A stretch of DNA of 64,000 bases, from assembly GCA_949358305.1 (NCBI GenBank), contig OX442323.1:8990001-9054000 (forward strand), written 5' to 3'. The position numbers and the translations under genes were made by a program. The DNA is from Strigamia acuminata. Its lineage: Eukaryota; Arthropoda; Chilopoda; Geophilomorpha; Linotaeniidae. Positions 24,001-36,508 of this stretch are shown one piece after another; position 1 is the first letter of the stretch, and every line of letters starts with the position of its first letter. Under the pieces are notes generated by a model, which was given only the letters and a program-made list of their open reading frames with translations, had not been told where the DNA came from and did no database searches.

Positions 24001-25395
24001 TTTCTTTATAATTTTTTGGGTTTTTTCGATATTTTCGGACATATTTTGATGTTTTTTGGGTTAATTCGGTATTTTTTTGGGGTTTTTTTTCAATTTTTTT
24101 GGTTTTCTTTTTAATTTTTTGGGTTTTTTCGATATTTTCGGACATATTTTGATGTATTTTTAAAATTTTGACTTTATTACCGATTGGAATTCATGAAAAG
24201 ACAATTTCCCGCGACTCATTCCGGCTTTATCCTTGTCGAACTGGTCGATCATTTGCCGGACTTTCCATTGAGGAAGTTTGAATCCGCACACTTCTAACGC
24301 TTCTTTTAATTCGGCCAAGTCAATGAAACCGTTCCCATCCTTATCCATCTGAAAAATTAAAAACAAAAGAATTTTGCATAAAAATTAAAAAACACAAAAA
24401 AAAACCAAACGCATTAATTTCAAATCTATATATACAACCTCATTACACAACAATTAATCCCATTCGTCATTTCTATTTTTACACTCGAAAAAACACTTTT
24501 TCCAAACAAATAAACAAATAAAAATTTTTCTCAACAAAAATCGCACTCAATGCCAAACATCGGAATGCAAAAAATCCTCGTTTCATTTTCCCCTCGGAAT
24601 TTCACACTTAAAACACAAAACAACAACAAAAAAATGATAAAACACAGTCATTAGGAAAAACAAACGATCTTTTTTTCGTCTCAATTTCCTCAGTGTGAGA
24701 AAAACAATCATTTTTTTCTATTTTTTCCATTTTTTTTTTATTTTTTCGGGTCTAATCAATTCCAAAGGTCTCACGTTGTCAAGGTTAAACTAAACACACA
24801 TTCCACCTCAGAGTGCCCACCTGCGTGACTCATTCGTCCAAAAACGGCCATTTTACTACCAAACTAAATCATAGTAAACAAAAAAAAATTAAAAAATTAA
24901 AAAAATTAAATTTAAAATCATCAAACAACGTTTTTGTTAAGCCTAAACATTTATTCCCCGCGTATCAAAGAATTAAATGATCATTTCCTGTTTCCTGAGA
25001 AACCAGGCCCAAATTCCTGCTCACAACCGAGTTGTGTATTGGGCTATGACTAAGTGCCCAGTAGTTGTTTTAAAACGCGAACAATTGATTCATCCGTCGA
25101 ACCCTTTCGCCGCGTGATTCATCGGCCAATGAAGCGAAGGGAAGCGGCCAACACTGGGGATGGATGGGAGGGAAGCTGCGGGTGTTTGTTGTCTGCATGC
25201 CGTGCGAGCGACGTCCGATTGCCGGCGATTCGCTCGCTGCATTTTAACAGAAATATTGCGCGCGGAGTGTTGTTGGGCATTTTTGGTCATTCGTGAGGGT
25301 GTTATCTGTCGAATTGTGCTTACCGTTTTGAACTGCGATGCCAATTCTTCACGTTGTTCTTCATTTAAAAGAAGACTGCCGCGCATCGCTGCCAT
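21074..25395 (-). CDS. PLS3: Plastin/fimbrin, actin-bundling protein
   Basis: Exons: 25395..25324, 24348..24181, 23753..23587, 23106..23011, 22939..22732, 22637..22377, 22305..22095, 22029..21941, 21878..21689, 21632..21523, 21455..21074. A canonical EF-hand loop is visible ([12 protein letters not shown]) with a second, weaker one ([14 protein letters not shown]). Four calponin-homology domains in two actin-binding modules follow ([86 protein letters not shown]). This is the plastin order, and the length (about 620-630 residues) is normal. It cross-links F-actin, regulated by calcium. The roughly 975-bp first intron is the longest and could carry regulatory elements. The start [19 protein letters not shown] fits the family, with a splice before the first EF loop. 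It appears to be a single plastin gene rather than one of the vertebrate isoforms. Confidence 0.93.
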
Positions 25396-25650
25396 TTTGA
25401 CTCGGCTTCGCTCTTCGGTGTTGTGCAAATGGGAAGAGGTGGTGCATTTTTGGGTCGGTTGGTTACCACGGTGTGGCGCGATCTGGTGAGTAGTGGCTGT
25501 AACTAACATTGAAATGATCTCCATTTTTTTATTGCTATTTTTATTTGCTTTTCTTTATTTTTAACGAATTTAATTCGATCGCTGTACATTCATTCATTCA
25601 TTCAATTCATTCATGATTGTTTACATTTCGTATAATAATACAAAATATGT

Positions 25651-28469
25651 TCAAACTGAAATGCTTCCGTCTCTAAACGTCGATTTTCCGATCAAAACAT
25701 TGAGCAAAACGCTAAATCCTTCGCGATTCAGCGCCTGCGCCTCTTTAAACTTCACATCCAATCTCTCGTCATCTTTTCGAGTGACCAGTATCCCTTTTCC
25801 TCCGAATCCTTCCACAACCTTGTCGTAATCGGTGTACTAAAATTAAAAAAATGTTAAATTATCTCTTCTTTTCTCTTCATTTGAATAAAAATTCACCGCA
25901 AGCTCACAAGCGACGCTCGAACCGAACATCGGCACTTGTTCGCGAGCGATTTGTGTCCACGCGGCGTCGTTGCCCACAACGGCAATAACGGGCAACTAAA
26001 ATTCAAATTCATTAATTCCCCATCGAATAATTCGTCGTGGTTTGTACTTTGTGTCGTTTAAAAGTGTCGAATTCGGCGATGCTGTAACCGCAAGAGCCGT
26101 CGCCGTAAATGATCCACACTTGGCACTCGGGACGACACACTTTGGCGCCCAATGCGAACCCTCCGCCGACGCCCAACGTCCCGAAAGCGCCCGGATCCAG
26201 CCATTGTAAAGGTCCCGTGGGTCTGAAACGTGTCAAAAACAATCTAACTAATGCAACGATCGATTTGTCCGTTTACCGAAGCGTGTACGCGGCGGTTCCG
26301 ACAAAATCTCCGCCGTCCGCGACTAAAATGGAGTTTTCGTCCAGAAGTTCGTCCAATTTTTGGAGGACTTTGAGCGAGTTTAGATGCTCAGCCGGAAGTT
26401 CTTCGGCCATTTGTCTAAAAAACAATTTTTTCCGTGTAAATCCATTGACATTTCGTCGCCGGTTTGTTTCAGATTTACAGATTTAACTCTTCTTTGAGGT
26501 TTTCCATGTCGCGGAGCGTCGTGATCCATTCGGGGTCGCATGTGTAGTTGGGCAGCTTGGCGCTCAGTCCGACGAGAAACGACGCCACGTCCGAACACAC
26601 GGCTTCCGTCGGTTTCCAATAAATGTCGGAATTCTGTAAAAAACAAATCAACAATTAAAAATCACATCAAAAACAATTGCAATCGTAAACTAACCTTGAC
26701 CAATTGGCCTTTATTTCGGTTAACGCAGATAATTTTCGAGCGACGGGTTAATACTCGCCCGTACGACAACCGGAAGTCGCAAACAGCCCCTGAAATAATT
26801 TCCAAAAAACAAATCAAACAATTTTCGATCAACTTGACGTAAAATTGATTTTTTTTACCGGCTAATATTACCACGTCGGCTTCTTTCAACGCTTCCTTGC
26901 GCCGGTGTTTCATCTGCAGCGGGCTGTTCGCTCCCAGCAACCCTCGCGCCATTCCGCCGAGGAAACACGGAATTCCAAGTTTCTAAGAATTAACGCGCAT
27001 TAATCGATCGCAAATTAATTTCGCGCGTAAAACGATGTTTACTTCGACCGATTCTTTCAACTTCTGGACGGGAACGGGCGGTAATGTTGCTTGGCTTCCG
27101 ATGATCAGGACCGGTCGCTTCGATTTTGACACGATTTCGGCGCATTTTTGAACTGAAAAAACATTTTTATCGATTAACTTCGTGGCGAATTGCGTGCATT
27201 TCGATCGGAATACTTTGGTTGTGCGGCGCCAGCGGGACGACTGGAGGAATTGGCTGCAACTCCCGCGTTTCCCACGCGCCGGCGAACAAATTTGCGAGGT
27301 AGCTTTGCAGGTAACTGAAATAAATTCGGATAGAATCGAATTTAAATTGATTTGATTCGTTTTTTTTTACAAATTGACGATCATCTGGCCCAGTGTGTTG
27401 CCGCCCTGTTGGATTCCCATCTGATCACGGACTATTTTGTACGGGTAAAGCACGTCGATGGGTAGTTCGACGAACACGGGACCCGGTGTGTCCGAAGTGG
27501 CGCTCCTGATTGCTCTTCGTAGCGTCGGGACGATGTCGCGCACCGTCGTGACGGTCGCGCAAAATTTACACAGGGGTTTGAATAGAGCCAATTGATCGAT
27601 GTCCTGCAAAGCACCTCTGCCCTAAAATGAAGAAAAATTTAAAAAAATATATTTTTTAGTTTTTTTTCTTATTTTACCTTTAAAATTGTGGCGGCTGCGC
27701 CACCTAGTATCAAAACGGGGGACTCCGCCATTTGGGCATTTTTAACTGCTGTGATTGTATTTGTTACACCTATAAAAAGAATTAATTGTTGGTTAATTGT
27801 TTTATCAATTGGAAATTTTTTTTAATTCATACCTGGACCCGCCGTCACCACGGCAACACCAATAACTCCTGATAATCGAGCCACGGCATCTGCCGCGAAC
27901 ACTGCTGTAACCTGGTGAGAAAATCCAAAAGTTTTATAAATGTAATTTTTGTTTTTGGTTTTGTTTTACTTCGTGTCGCGTGTCGATTACGCGAATATTC
28001 TGTTTTTCGGCCGCGACTAACACCGGGGAAACGTGTCCTCCGACCAAAGTGAAGATGTTATTCACACCGTGCGCTTTTAGCACGTCAACCACCAACTCGC
28101 CTCCATATTTAGTCGACTCCTTATCGACCTAAAACAGAATAAATAAATACAAAACATGTCCGGGACGATCGATTCAGATTCTTACGTTGCTTTTGAAAGC
28201 ACCCCAAAAGAGTTTCACAAGGTTTTTATACTGACCAAACTTGATCATCTTTGCTCGCCCAAAAACGCCAGCTCGGGCGGTGGAATTTAATTTTTGGATA
28301 CCCGGAAAAAGTACATCTAAAAACTCACCTTGTGCATATATATGTAGATTAGGTTCTGTTTTTTGATGATATACAAGGCAACGACGATTAATAGAAGTGG
28401 CAGATAGAATACTAGTTGTAAAATGGAACTAATTGAGAATTCCAAAACAGAATACATAATCGATAACAT
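25651..28469 (-). CDS. ILVBL: ILVBL/HACL2: membrane-anchored acetolactate-synthase-like ThDP enzyme
   Basis: Exons: 28469..28329, 28128..27970, 27911..27833, 27769..27678, 27621..27371, 27314..27214, 27152..27043, 26982..26859, 26789..26695, 26633..26479, 26414..26277, 26222..26048, 25995..25897, 25836..25651. The start encodes an N-terminal hydrophobic anchor ([19 protein letters not shown]) followed by the ThDP N-domain ([33 protein letters not shown] with the catalytic Glu). The central domain ([13 protein letters not shown]) and C-terminal ThDP-binding motif GDG..ND ([17 protein letters not shown]...VVGNDAAW) are present, ending [13 protein letters not shown] acts in the endoplasmic reticulum as a 2-hydroxyacyl-CoA lyase in fatty-acid alpha-oxidation. 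All phases agree and length is normal (about 630 residues). Exon 1 splices directly to VDKEST; the open segment between them is intronic. Confidence 0.93.
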
Positions 28470-28872
28470 TTTTTTCGCAGCACGTCCGCGACCGCTGCGC
28501 TGCGCCTGTAGATAAAAAGATAGGGAATAAAACAAACTGACAGCTTGTGTTCGCTCAACCAGATACACCTACATGAAATCCAGTACAATATACAATCACG
28601 GCCTTTTACAAATCAAAAATTCAGTCAAAACACCGATATGAATCAACATTACATACTTAACCGGTTCAACCGATTTGATTTAATGACGTCACCCACAATG
28701 AAGTCATGTTGAAACGTGAAATAGGAAAAGAAAATGATTTGGAAAGTCGCAGTAGCGAAGAAAACGTCGATTCATTGAGTATTTCAATGTATGTGTGAGT
28801 GATTTGATCGGGTGAAAGAATCGCGCACGATGAGCGGATCAGAGCGAATTAACGTGAAAGCATCAACGTAAA
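28470..28872. promoter_or_regulatory. Divergent spacer between ILVBL and the MFSD4-like transporter
   Basis: About 400 bp separates the two start codons. It contains a cluster of short GC-rich motifs (gcagcacgtccgcgaccgctgcgctgcgcc just inside ILVBL) and tgacgtca-like core tgacgtcac at about 28684. A shared promoter is inferred only from position. Confidence 0.4.
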
Positions 28873-31553
28873 ATGCCAGCGGAATTCCTACGAGAGGAGG
28901 AGGATTTCGAAGAGGACACGCTCTTTGATCAAGCGGGCTTGTTGACCAACAAAATCAAACAGAAGTCGGACATTCGTTCGTCACCAAACACGGCCATGCG
29001 CATCACACCAATGAAAACATTTGCTCTTTGTTTGGCTTTCTTCGGATTGGTGATGAAAAAAATATTGTGACATTTTGCGAGTTTGTTTTTAATTTTTAAT
29101 TTTTTTTCTATTTAGGGTTTGACCACGGCGATTCTGGAACCAACATTACTCGATTTACAACATCTTGCCGGCACCGATGTCCGACATATTTCGTATACAA
29201 TCAGCGCGCGATCGGCCGGCTTGATTTTAGGATCGATTTTGGGTATTTCGTCGTATAAATCGAAATAAATTAATATTTATTTTGTTTTGTTATTTCAGGT
29301 TTCCTGTTGTTCGATAGATATAATCGCCAGTTCCTCCTGTTCCTCATCATGTTGGCCATGGCGATTTTACTCGGAGTTTTGCCCTGGTGTCACAATTTGA
29401 TCGGCTATGTGGTCATTCTGACGATACTGGGCACACTGATGCAGATGCTGCTCGCTGGCGGTAACGTGGTGTGTTTGGACCTGTGGGGTCGTCAGAGCGG
29501 CCCGTTTCTTCAAGCCATTCACTTCAGTTTGGCGCTCGGACTTTTCATCTCGCCGTTCCTGTGCAACGCGATTCTGGCGGGGAAGGCGGGCATCGCGGCC
29601 GGCGATTCGCCGCGTGCGTTGAACATCAACAATTCGTACGCTCTGGCGTTGCCCGCGTCTACTTTGTTCAGCGTGCAGGCCGTTCCGTTGGCCAAACATT
29701 CGCGGCATTCGCGGCAAATCAACGAGACCGAGTTCGAGTCGAACAACGACACTTTGACGAACTCCACCGAAGCGAATTCCACGTCCGAAACGAGTTTGAA
29801 CGAAACGTCGACAGCTGCGAGTTTGAATTTGAATTTGAATTTGACGACAATCCAACCGAACGTGACGGGAAACGAGAGCGCCACGACGGCGGGGAACGTG
29901 ACGCATTCCGAAACCAACGCGACCACCAAATCGCACAAGCCCAAACCGAGTAAAATCGACGGCGGATTCCTGCCGGTCGTCAAGGACCCGTGGCTAAGGC
30001 CCAAACAGGACAATTCCGCTCCCGTCGCCGTGCCCACCACCTCCACGACCACCAGTTCGCTGCCCCCGACCAATTCCTCGCTCAACGCGACCGCCGCGAC
30101 GAGTCCGGCGCCCGACAACACGTCCGCAACCACTCCGCCGACTCAAACCAATCAAACAACACAAGAAAAGACCACAACAACAACAACAACAACTACTACT
30201 GCGCCAACAACAACAACAACAACAACCGAGCCAACAACAACAACTGAGGCAACAACAACTACTGAGGCAACTACAACAACAACAACAACAACAAGTACTA
30301 CTACTGAGGCAACTACTACAACAACAACTAGCGAGGCAACTACAACTACGCGTTCGGTTCCTACGACGGAAAAAAGCAGTTTGGCGCCGTCGACGTCGAC
30401 GAGCACGGAATCGCCGACGACGAGGAGTGCGACGAGCAGCGTGTCGACTTTAGCGGACGGCGCCGCGTCCGTTTCGAACGTGAGCGACAGCAACGAGTTG
30501 ATGGAGACGAACGACGACGTGATCGAGGAGAGCTCGGAGGAGTCGAGCAACTCGACGACGCACAGGAAGCCCGTGACGTTCAACAACCAGACGGACGACA
30601 ACCAACAGCTGCTCTCCGACCTACTCAACAAAATGTCGGAGCTCGGCGTGACCAAAGTGCACATCGTGTACGCGGCCATGTCGGTCATCGTGCTGCTCAC
30701 CTCGGTCGTGTTCCTCTCGTTCCTGTGCCACAACCCGCGCGAACTGCGCTCCAAGCAGGGCGCCATCCGCGTCGGCGACGGCGGCCACGAGGGCAAATTC
30801 GCCTCCGTCATGACCGCCATCTTCTTCATCTTCATGATGTTCTACACGGGCGCCGAGTTGATCTTCAGCCAGCTCTACCTCAGCCTGGTCCTGCAGAGCA
30901 GCGTGCACCTGCTCAGAACGCGCGGCTCGCTCTTGATCTCCGTCTTCTGGGGCGTGTACGCGTTCAGTCGCGGCACGTCCATCTGCTGCACAAACGGATT
31001 CAAGCCGGCCACCATGTTGCTCGTCGATTTGTCGTGTTGCATCGTGAGCGCCGTTACTTTGGTGATTTCGGGGCCGCAGGTCGAGAGCATTCTGTGGTGC
31101 AGCGTGGCGGTCATGGCCATCGGACTCTCCTCCATCTTGCCCTACTCTTTGCTCTGGTTGGAGGACTACATCCACATCAGCAACAAAACTGCCTGCACCA
31201 TTTTCCTCGGCAGCGCCATCGTCCACTTCGTCTTGTCCTTCCTCTACGGACACCCCATCTCGCTCTCGTCCACCGTGGTCATCTATCTGGTGCTCGCGTG
31301 CTGCGTGTTCGCCTTGCTCATCTTCGGGGTGGCGTGGCGGCTGGCCACTTGGCGGGGCGACAAGTACAAGCACGCCAAGACGAACGTCAAGTATCAGTTG
31401 GCCAATCAAGTGGACGACGACGAGAACGACGACAATGTGGAGATGGCGTCGAGCAGCAGCACTTCGCTCTATTTATTAAACAACGAAACTAGTCACAGTC
31501 ATTCGGATAATTTGTATTTGCCGTTCAAACAGAAAAGGAATATTTGGAAATGA
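28873..31553 (+). CDS. MFSD4B: MFSD4/NaGLT1-type major facilitator transporter with a mucin-like loop
   Basis: Three exons: 28873..29049, 29116..29242, 29299..31553, giving about 850 residues. After a short acidic cytoplasmic N-terminus come helices of an MFS half (MKTFALCLAFFGLGLTTAIL..., SAGLILGSILGFLLFDRYNR with the MFS loop motif, LLFLIMLAMAILLG..., FSLALGLFISPFL). Then, at about residues 220-500, there is an insert rich in Ser/Thr/Asn with many NxS/T sites and long poly-Thr runs, followed by the second membrane half (VHIVYAAMSVIVLLTSVVFL... to RLATWRGDKYKHAK). Usual family length is about 500, so the insert accounts for the excess. It lies between helices 5-6 and 7 and should be extracellular and glycosylated. 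The family includes sodium-dependent glucose transporter 1, but the substrate here is unknown. Confidence 0.85.
30163..30350 (+). repeat. ACA/ACT microsatellite encoding poly-threonine
   Basis: A dense ACA/ACT/ACC run interrupted by GAG GCA codons encodes Thr tracts with periodic Glu-Ala/Pro within the transporter's extracellular insert. It is simple-sequence DNA that keeps frame and is likely length-polymorphic. Confidence 0.9.
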
Positions 31554-32444
31554 TTGATTTTTGTTTTGTTTTCTCGTAATTGTCACGTTTTGTCATTGTA
31601 ATACAATCGAGTCATGGATTTAAGCATTTTCAAATGTTTTACTACACGTTTTAATAATTAACATACATGCAATTATGCAAAATAATAATAATAACATCGT
31701 GTTCGTTTGCATTGTACAAATAATATTAAATATACAAGACTAGTGATGTTAATTTATCACAGTAAATTTTTATACTCAAACATGAACAACAAAAAATTAC
31801 TCCGTAATTAATAAATAAATAATAAAAAACGCTGCACTCGTGATTTTCAATAAATAAAAATATTTCAATATATAAATTCAGTTTTTGTTTTTTTTTTCAA
31901 AAGAAAATTAAGTACAAAACCAACCTGGGATTTACACGTTACTATTTACATAAATGCAAATTAAAAAATAAAAAAAAGGAAAATGGCGACGAGCTAATCT
32001 AGCCGGACATTGTACATCACTACTCGAGGTCCCCACCTGCCACTAGCAACTAGCAACTAGCAATTAGCAACCTACTTGGTTTGCAAGGCAAAACTCGGTA
32101 AGAAATCGTTCATCCGGGTTCCCTTTGCTCGCTTTGCTCGCTTCAGAGTGCCAAGCGAGCGGTGAGAACGGACAGCAGCAGCAAGAGGAGCATGCAACAC
32201 GGTGTCACCCAACCTCGAAGCGTATGGAGCCGCGAACAAGAGTTGTGCGAGACGCAAACGCGTTTAGTCGCTTTCCCCACGCGCCTGGCTCTGCGAACCA
32301 AAGCAAAGAGTGCGTGGCGATCGATCGAGAAGCGAGTTTTCGCGTTGCGTGTCGACAACGCTCGTTCCGACAACGGACGGCGCGTTTTCAGCACCAGCAG
32401 TCGCACGTACAAACAAAAGACGGCTGGCGGAGGAAGCCATCTTC
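31554..32444. other. Convergent intergenic region with 3' UTRs
   Basis: This holds the transporter 3' UTR, with several AATAAA signals at about 31810..31860, and the KIF3A 3' UTR. A short tandem repeat of the 8-mer ctagcaac occurs at about 32043..32070. A GC-rich block at 32100..32440 is open in several frames but shows no conserved protein. Confidence 0.55.
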
Positions 32445-35400
32445 TTATTTCGGGACGAGGCCCCTCGATTGGGGGTAGTGATGTGCAGTGTCCGGCTGAC
32501 AGAATTGGGGGCGCTTTGTCGTTCTGGGCCTAAAAATTAAAATTAAAAATTTCAAAAAATTTCAAATGTCCATTTTATTCTCACCTGAGTTTCGATGGTT
32601 TTTCTCTTCGTTGGAGTCGACTTTTGATCTCGTTCAGCGGCACGTTCAGACTCGCGTCGATGTCCACGTCGTCCTCTCCTTTCAAGGCAGCGTCCAGAGC
32701 CGCTTGGACACGCGGGGCGACCGTCGGGCTCTCGTAATCGCGTGTCGTTCTGTTGGGCATGTCCAATTCCACTGCCAGAATGTTCTCTGCCTTGTAACGA
32801 GGATTTCCTCCCATGGCGCCGGCCATTTTCGCGTATTCGGACATGGGTCGCCGGCAGCCCACTGCCGACACGGGACGTTTCGTCACGTGTTGTTGACTTT
32901 TAAATAAAAAAAATAAAAAATCACAATTCAGTTTCTGTTTAAAAAGTGCACCCTAGACCTCTGTAGTTTGGTTAAGGGCATGAGTTTCCAGTAATCTTCG
33001 TCCTCGTCGTACCAAGCGCGGTTAAGAATTTTACTTTTCTCTTCGTGCGGAATGAAGTTTTCAATTATCAAGTACCTGCACAAATTAATTCACGGTCATT
33101 CACACTTTAGATTTCACATATTTCACATTAATTACTTGAGTTTCAACTCTTTGGTCAATTCGTTCTGCGTTTGTTCCAGTTCCTGCCTCTCCCCCGAGTG
33201 TTCCTCCTGCAGGTCTTGGATTTCTTGCTTCACGAGTTGCAATTTTGCAAACAACTGAACAAAATAAATCAATATTAATTCAATAAATCGAAATAATTTT
33301 TTTTATAAAACCTTTTTCAGTTTTTTCGTTTTAATTTCGACTTCTTGCTGCAAGGAAGAAAACGTCTCTTTGATTTCCACAGCCGTGTCTTCCTGCTCCT
33401 CTAGTTTCTGCTGCATTTCACGTTCGCGGCGCTTCTGCTCGGCGATCTCCTGCCGTCTCTGTTCCAGCGCTCTCTGCTGCTCGTTCGTGTGATCGATGAT
33501 ATTTTTTCCGCCGCTCAACAGTTTACTCTCCATAGCCTAAAAACCAAAAAGTCAAACAAACAAAAAACAATTTCAAACAAATTCATCAAACCCGCACCTT
33601 AATTTTCGACGCCAATTTGTCTCTCGCGTCTTGTTCCTTCTGCAACTGCTCCTGTTTTTCCGTCATTTCACCGAGCAATTTTTCCTTTTCCTTGAAAACA
33701 AATCAAATTAGAAGACAATTTCAAAGCAGACGACACAAAAAGCGCTTTAAACGTCAACGGAAGCGAGAAAAAAGCCGAAACAAAGCTCGATGTGTATGAG
33801 TAGGGGTCTGTAAAGCCTCATGCTTTCGCATATTAATGCAAAAAATGAATTCAAGCGAATGTCAGCTGCGCGAAATTTTAGTTTTACTTTACAGTACCTC
33901 TAACCAATTTTCACAATCCTGAAACAGGAAAAAAATAAAGTAACATTTTTTTTAAGGCCCGTGAAAGAAAGAGTGGCCATTCCTCGTTAGAATAGAAACA
34001 ACCAATCAATTAATTTCGAGTCAATTACTTCGGCAATCAAGTTTTGGTCGTTTAAAATCGCTCGCTTCTCTTCCTCCAATCGCGACTGCTGTTCCAACAG
34101 ATAATCTTCCTCGCTCTGGTATTCCACGTCGTCTTCGTCCAACTCTTCTTGGACGTATTCGTCGTCATCATCGTCTAAAAATTTACATTTTAAATTAAAT
34201 TTTTAAAAAAAATTTGCTTTTTTAATTCATTCTCGAGTGTCGACCTTTGTGCTTCTTTTTCCGCTTCCTTTTCCCGCCCTTTTCGGTTAACTGTATTTTT
34301 AACTTGGCAATTTCCTGCTGGAATTCCCGCAAAAGCGCATCTTTGGGATCTTCGTTAATCCGCGGCTTGTTCTTGATATTTTTCGCCCGATTCGCGTATC
34401 TAGAAAAAAATTCATTAAAACCACAAATTAAATGAATAAATTAATTTTCTACCTCAACGTGGTCAATGTTTCGTCGTAATTATAACTCGCCGGCCCGATA
34501 TTGGCCACCATCACCGTTTTGGCGTTCCCGCCGAGCGAATCTTGAAGCAGCCTCGTTAACTTGGAGTCTCTGTAGGGAATGTGCGAACTTTTCCCGTCGA
34601 CCAAAGCGGAAATCACGTTTCCCAACGCCGACAACGACAGATTGATCTTCGTCGCTTCCTTCAGCCTTTCGCCCTAAAAATAAAAATCAACAAAATTATA
34701 ACTTTTAATTTTCCTTTCAATCCCATCGTGCACTTGCAATTGCTCCGGATTTCACTTGTCGTTCGCTGCCCGCTAAATCCACCAGATTTAATTTCCCGAC
34801 CCGGATGTGGCTCTGTCCATCGGGCCCCATCTGCCGACAACAACTCCATCAATCCAATAATTAATTTTAATTAATTTCACACAAAATCCAATCACCTCGC
34901 TGCATTCTATTGTGATCATAAAAATCGCGTGTGACCTAGAACTGTGTTCATTCATATTCGTTGCCCTTCGAAAAAAAATTTCAAATTAAATTATAATCCT
35001 TATTTTTACTTGTTTATTTTATTTCTTACCCGACCGCTCTGTTCTGATTGCCAACGCTCATCACGTGCTCGATTTCTTTGACGCTTTTACACACGAATGA
35101 CGACAAATCCTGCGAAAAACGGACAAATAGTTTGGAATTGAGGGAAATAAACGAGTCAAATAGATTTTACTTTGACATAGACACCGGTGTCCGGTTTCTC
35201 CTTCAATTCCAACCGTCGATTTTGGTCTTTGGACAACAAATCGCGGATATCTTCCTGATAAATCTCCAAATAAGACGCACGGACTAAATACTGTTTGTTC
35301 TGCGACCGAGCAATGTGATTGAAAACATGTTCGAAGGAATTTGGGATCACTCCACGATGTTCGTTGTCGTTGCGAGAACCTTAATCAAACAATTATTGTA

Positions 35401-36081
35401 ATAAAAAATGCGCTTTTTTTAATTTTTTTAATTTTGTACCTTCCATCGTGTACGTTTTACCCGTTCCCGTTTGTCCGTACGCGAAAATCGTTCCATTGAA
35501 ACCGTTAAGAACGGAATCCACCAACGGACAGAACGTTTCGTCGTACAAATCCTGCTGTTTTGAGCTGCAAAAATTAAAATAAAATTAAAATAAAATCAAA
35601 AAAATGCGTTAAATTGAGTCAATTTTGCGTTTTGATTACTTCCAGTCGTAAATGGCGTCGAAAGTGAATTGTCTGCCGGATTCGCCGTTCACATTTTTCG
35701 GATTGTTTAGTTCGATGAGTCCTTTTGACGGATACATTTCGATTACTCTGCAAATCAACGAATCAAATCGATAAAATACTGCGAGTCACTCACGAGAATT
35801 GACATTTCAATCGTTTTACCTGTCGTATCCCTCCGACGTTTCCTTCTCGTTCATGGGGCGACATCGGACCACCACTTTCACTGATTCGGATTTCAGTTTC
35901 GACTGGAAAAAGATTTTTATGTTTTTAGATGTTTTGCTTTTTCATTTTATCTTTTTTTTTTATCATTAGGCTTAAAGGGAAAAAAATATTCAAATTTTAA
36001 ATTTCTTTTGGATGATGGGTTTGAGAGGATGCGACTCGAGTTGTGTTGTTGTGTTTTTGGGGATAAAATTCATCGTACCAT
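32445..36081 (-). CDS. KIF3A: KIF3A (kinesin-II motor subunit, Klp64D orthologue)
   Basis: Exons from the motor: 35902..35820, 35747..35640, 35564..35440, 35379..35171, 35109..35030, 34965..34896, 34830..34738, 34673..34453, 34399..34246, 34174..34029, 33918..33898, 33690..33598, 33536..33312, 33254..33136, 33075..32959, 32896..32585, 32529..32445. The N-terminal motor shows [10 protein letters not shown], the P-loop [11 protein letters not shown], switch [11 protein letters not shown] and switch [10 protein letters not shown]. The neck has [20 protein letters not shown]; then a coiled-coil stalk ([13 protein letters not shown]) and a tail with [12 protein letters not shown] and terminal [10 protein letters not shown], which matches KIF3A rather than KIF3B. 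It forms the heterotrimeric kinesin of anterograde intraflagellar transport. The start codon is uncertain: the ATG at 36081..36079, immediately followed by a gtacga donor, would be in phase. Confidence 0.92.
33898..33918 (-). other. 21-nt in-frame microexon candidate in KIF3A
   Basis: GATTGTGAAAATTGGTTAGAG lies between a good acceptor (cctgtttcag) and a donor (gtactg), phase 0 on both sides. It would insert DCENWLE between NLIAE and EKEKLLGE of the stalk. Human KIF3A has related sequence there without a clear counterpart, so it may be optional. Confidence 0.5.
34674..34737 (-). other. GC-AG intron in the KIF3A motor domain
   Basis: The exon ending [10 protein letters not shown] is followed by gcaagt, and the next exon begins [14 protein letters not shown] after tttttag. 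Using the nearby gtgcac donor breaks the frame. The GC donor restores exactly the motor spacing SGA-x-G-x-RLKEATK. Confidence 0.75.
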
Positions 36082-36508
36082 TTTGTTTCGTCGGGTTAAA
36101 GGTTCCTAATGAGGGAAGTGATAAGGCATCTTTTCATTCATTCCGTCGCTATGGAGAATTTTTATAACTCCGAGTGTTCTCGGAATTCTCCCTAGGTGAC
36201 TCTGTATTATTTATGGGATAATAATTGCCGGGAGAATTATGTTTGCTGTGATTATTGCATTTATTTTTCAACTAGTTTTATTATTATTAGTATGTACTAA
36301 AAGAAACAAATTGACTTTGAATCACTTTGCAAATAGTAACAAAAACGGAAGCGCCATCTCGGAGAATTTCTACAAACTTTTAAAGTTTGCACTAAGCTCG
36401 ATAGAGGGCGAAACTAGTGCAATCAAATATTCAGCGCGACTTCTGGAACTTTTCTGCAGCCGACGCTAACATTTCCTTCGCCATCGACCGATCAGCGCAC
36501 AAACCGAG
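35903..36508. promoter_or_regulatory. Divergent spacer between KIF3A and the RACGAP1-like gene
   Basis: About 600 bp with no clear coding exon apart from the possible KIF3A start at 36081. A copy of the dispersed CGCCATCTCGG repeat lies at about 36349..36420. The two genes may share a promoter. Confidence 0.4.

Noticed and set aside
28186-28316. Open exon-like segment between ILVBL exons 1 and 2
   Set aside because: Exon 1 joins [11 protein letters not shown] directly and in phase, matching the human LHKVDKASVRHGGE junction. Including it would need a 12-nt intron.
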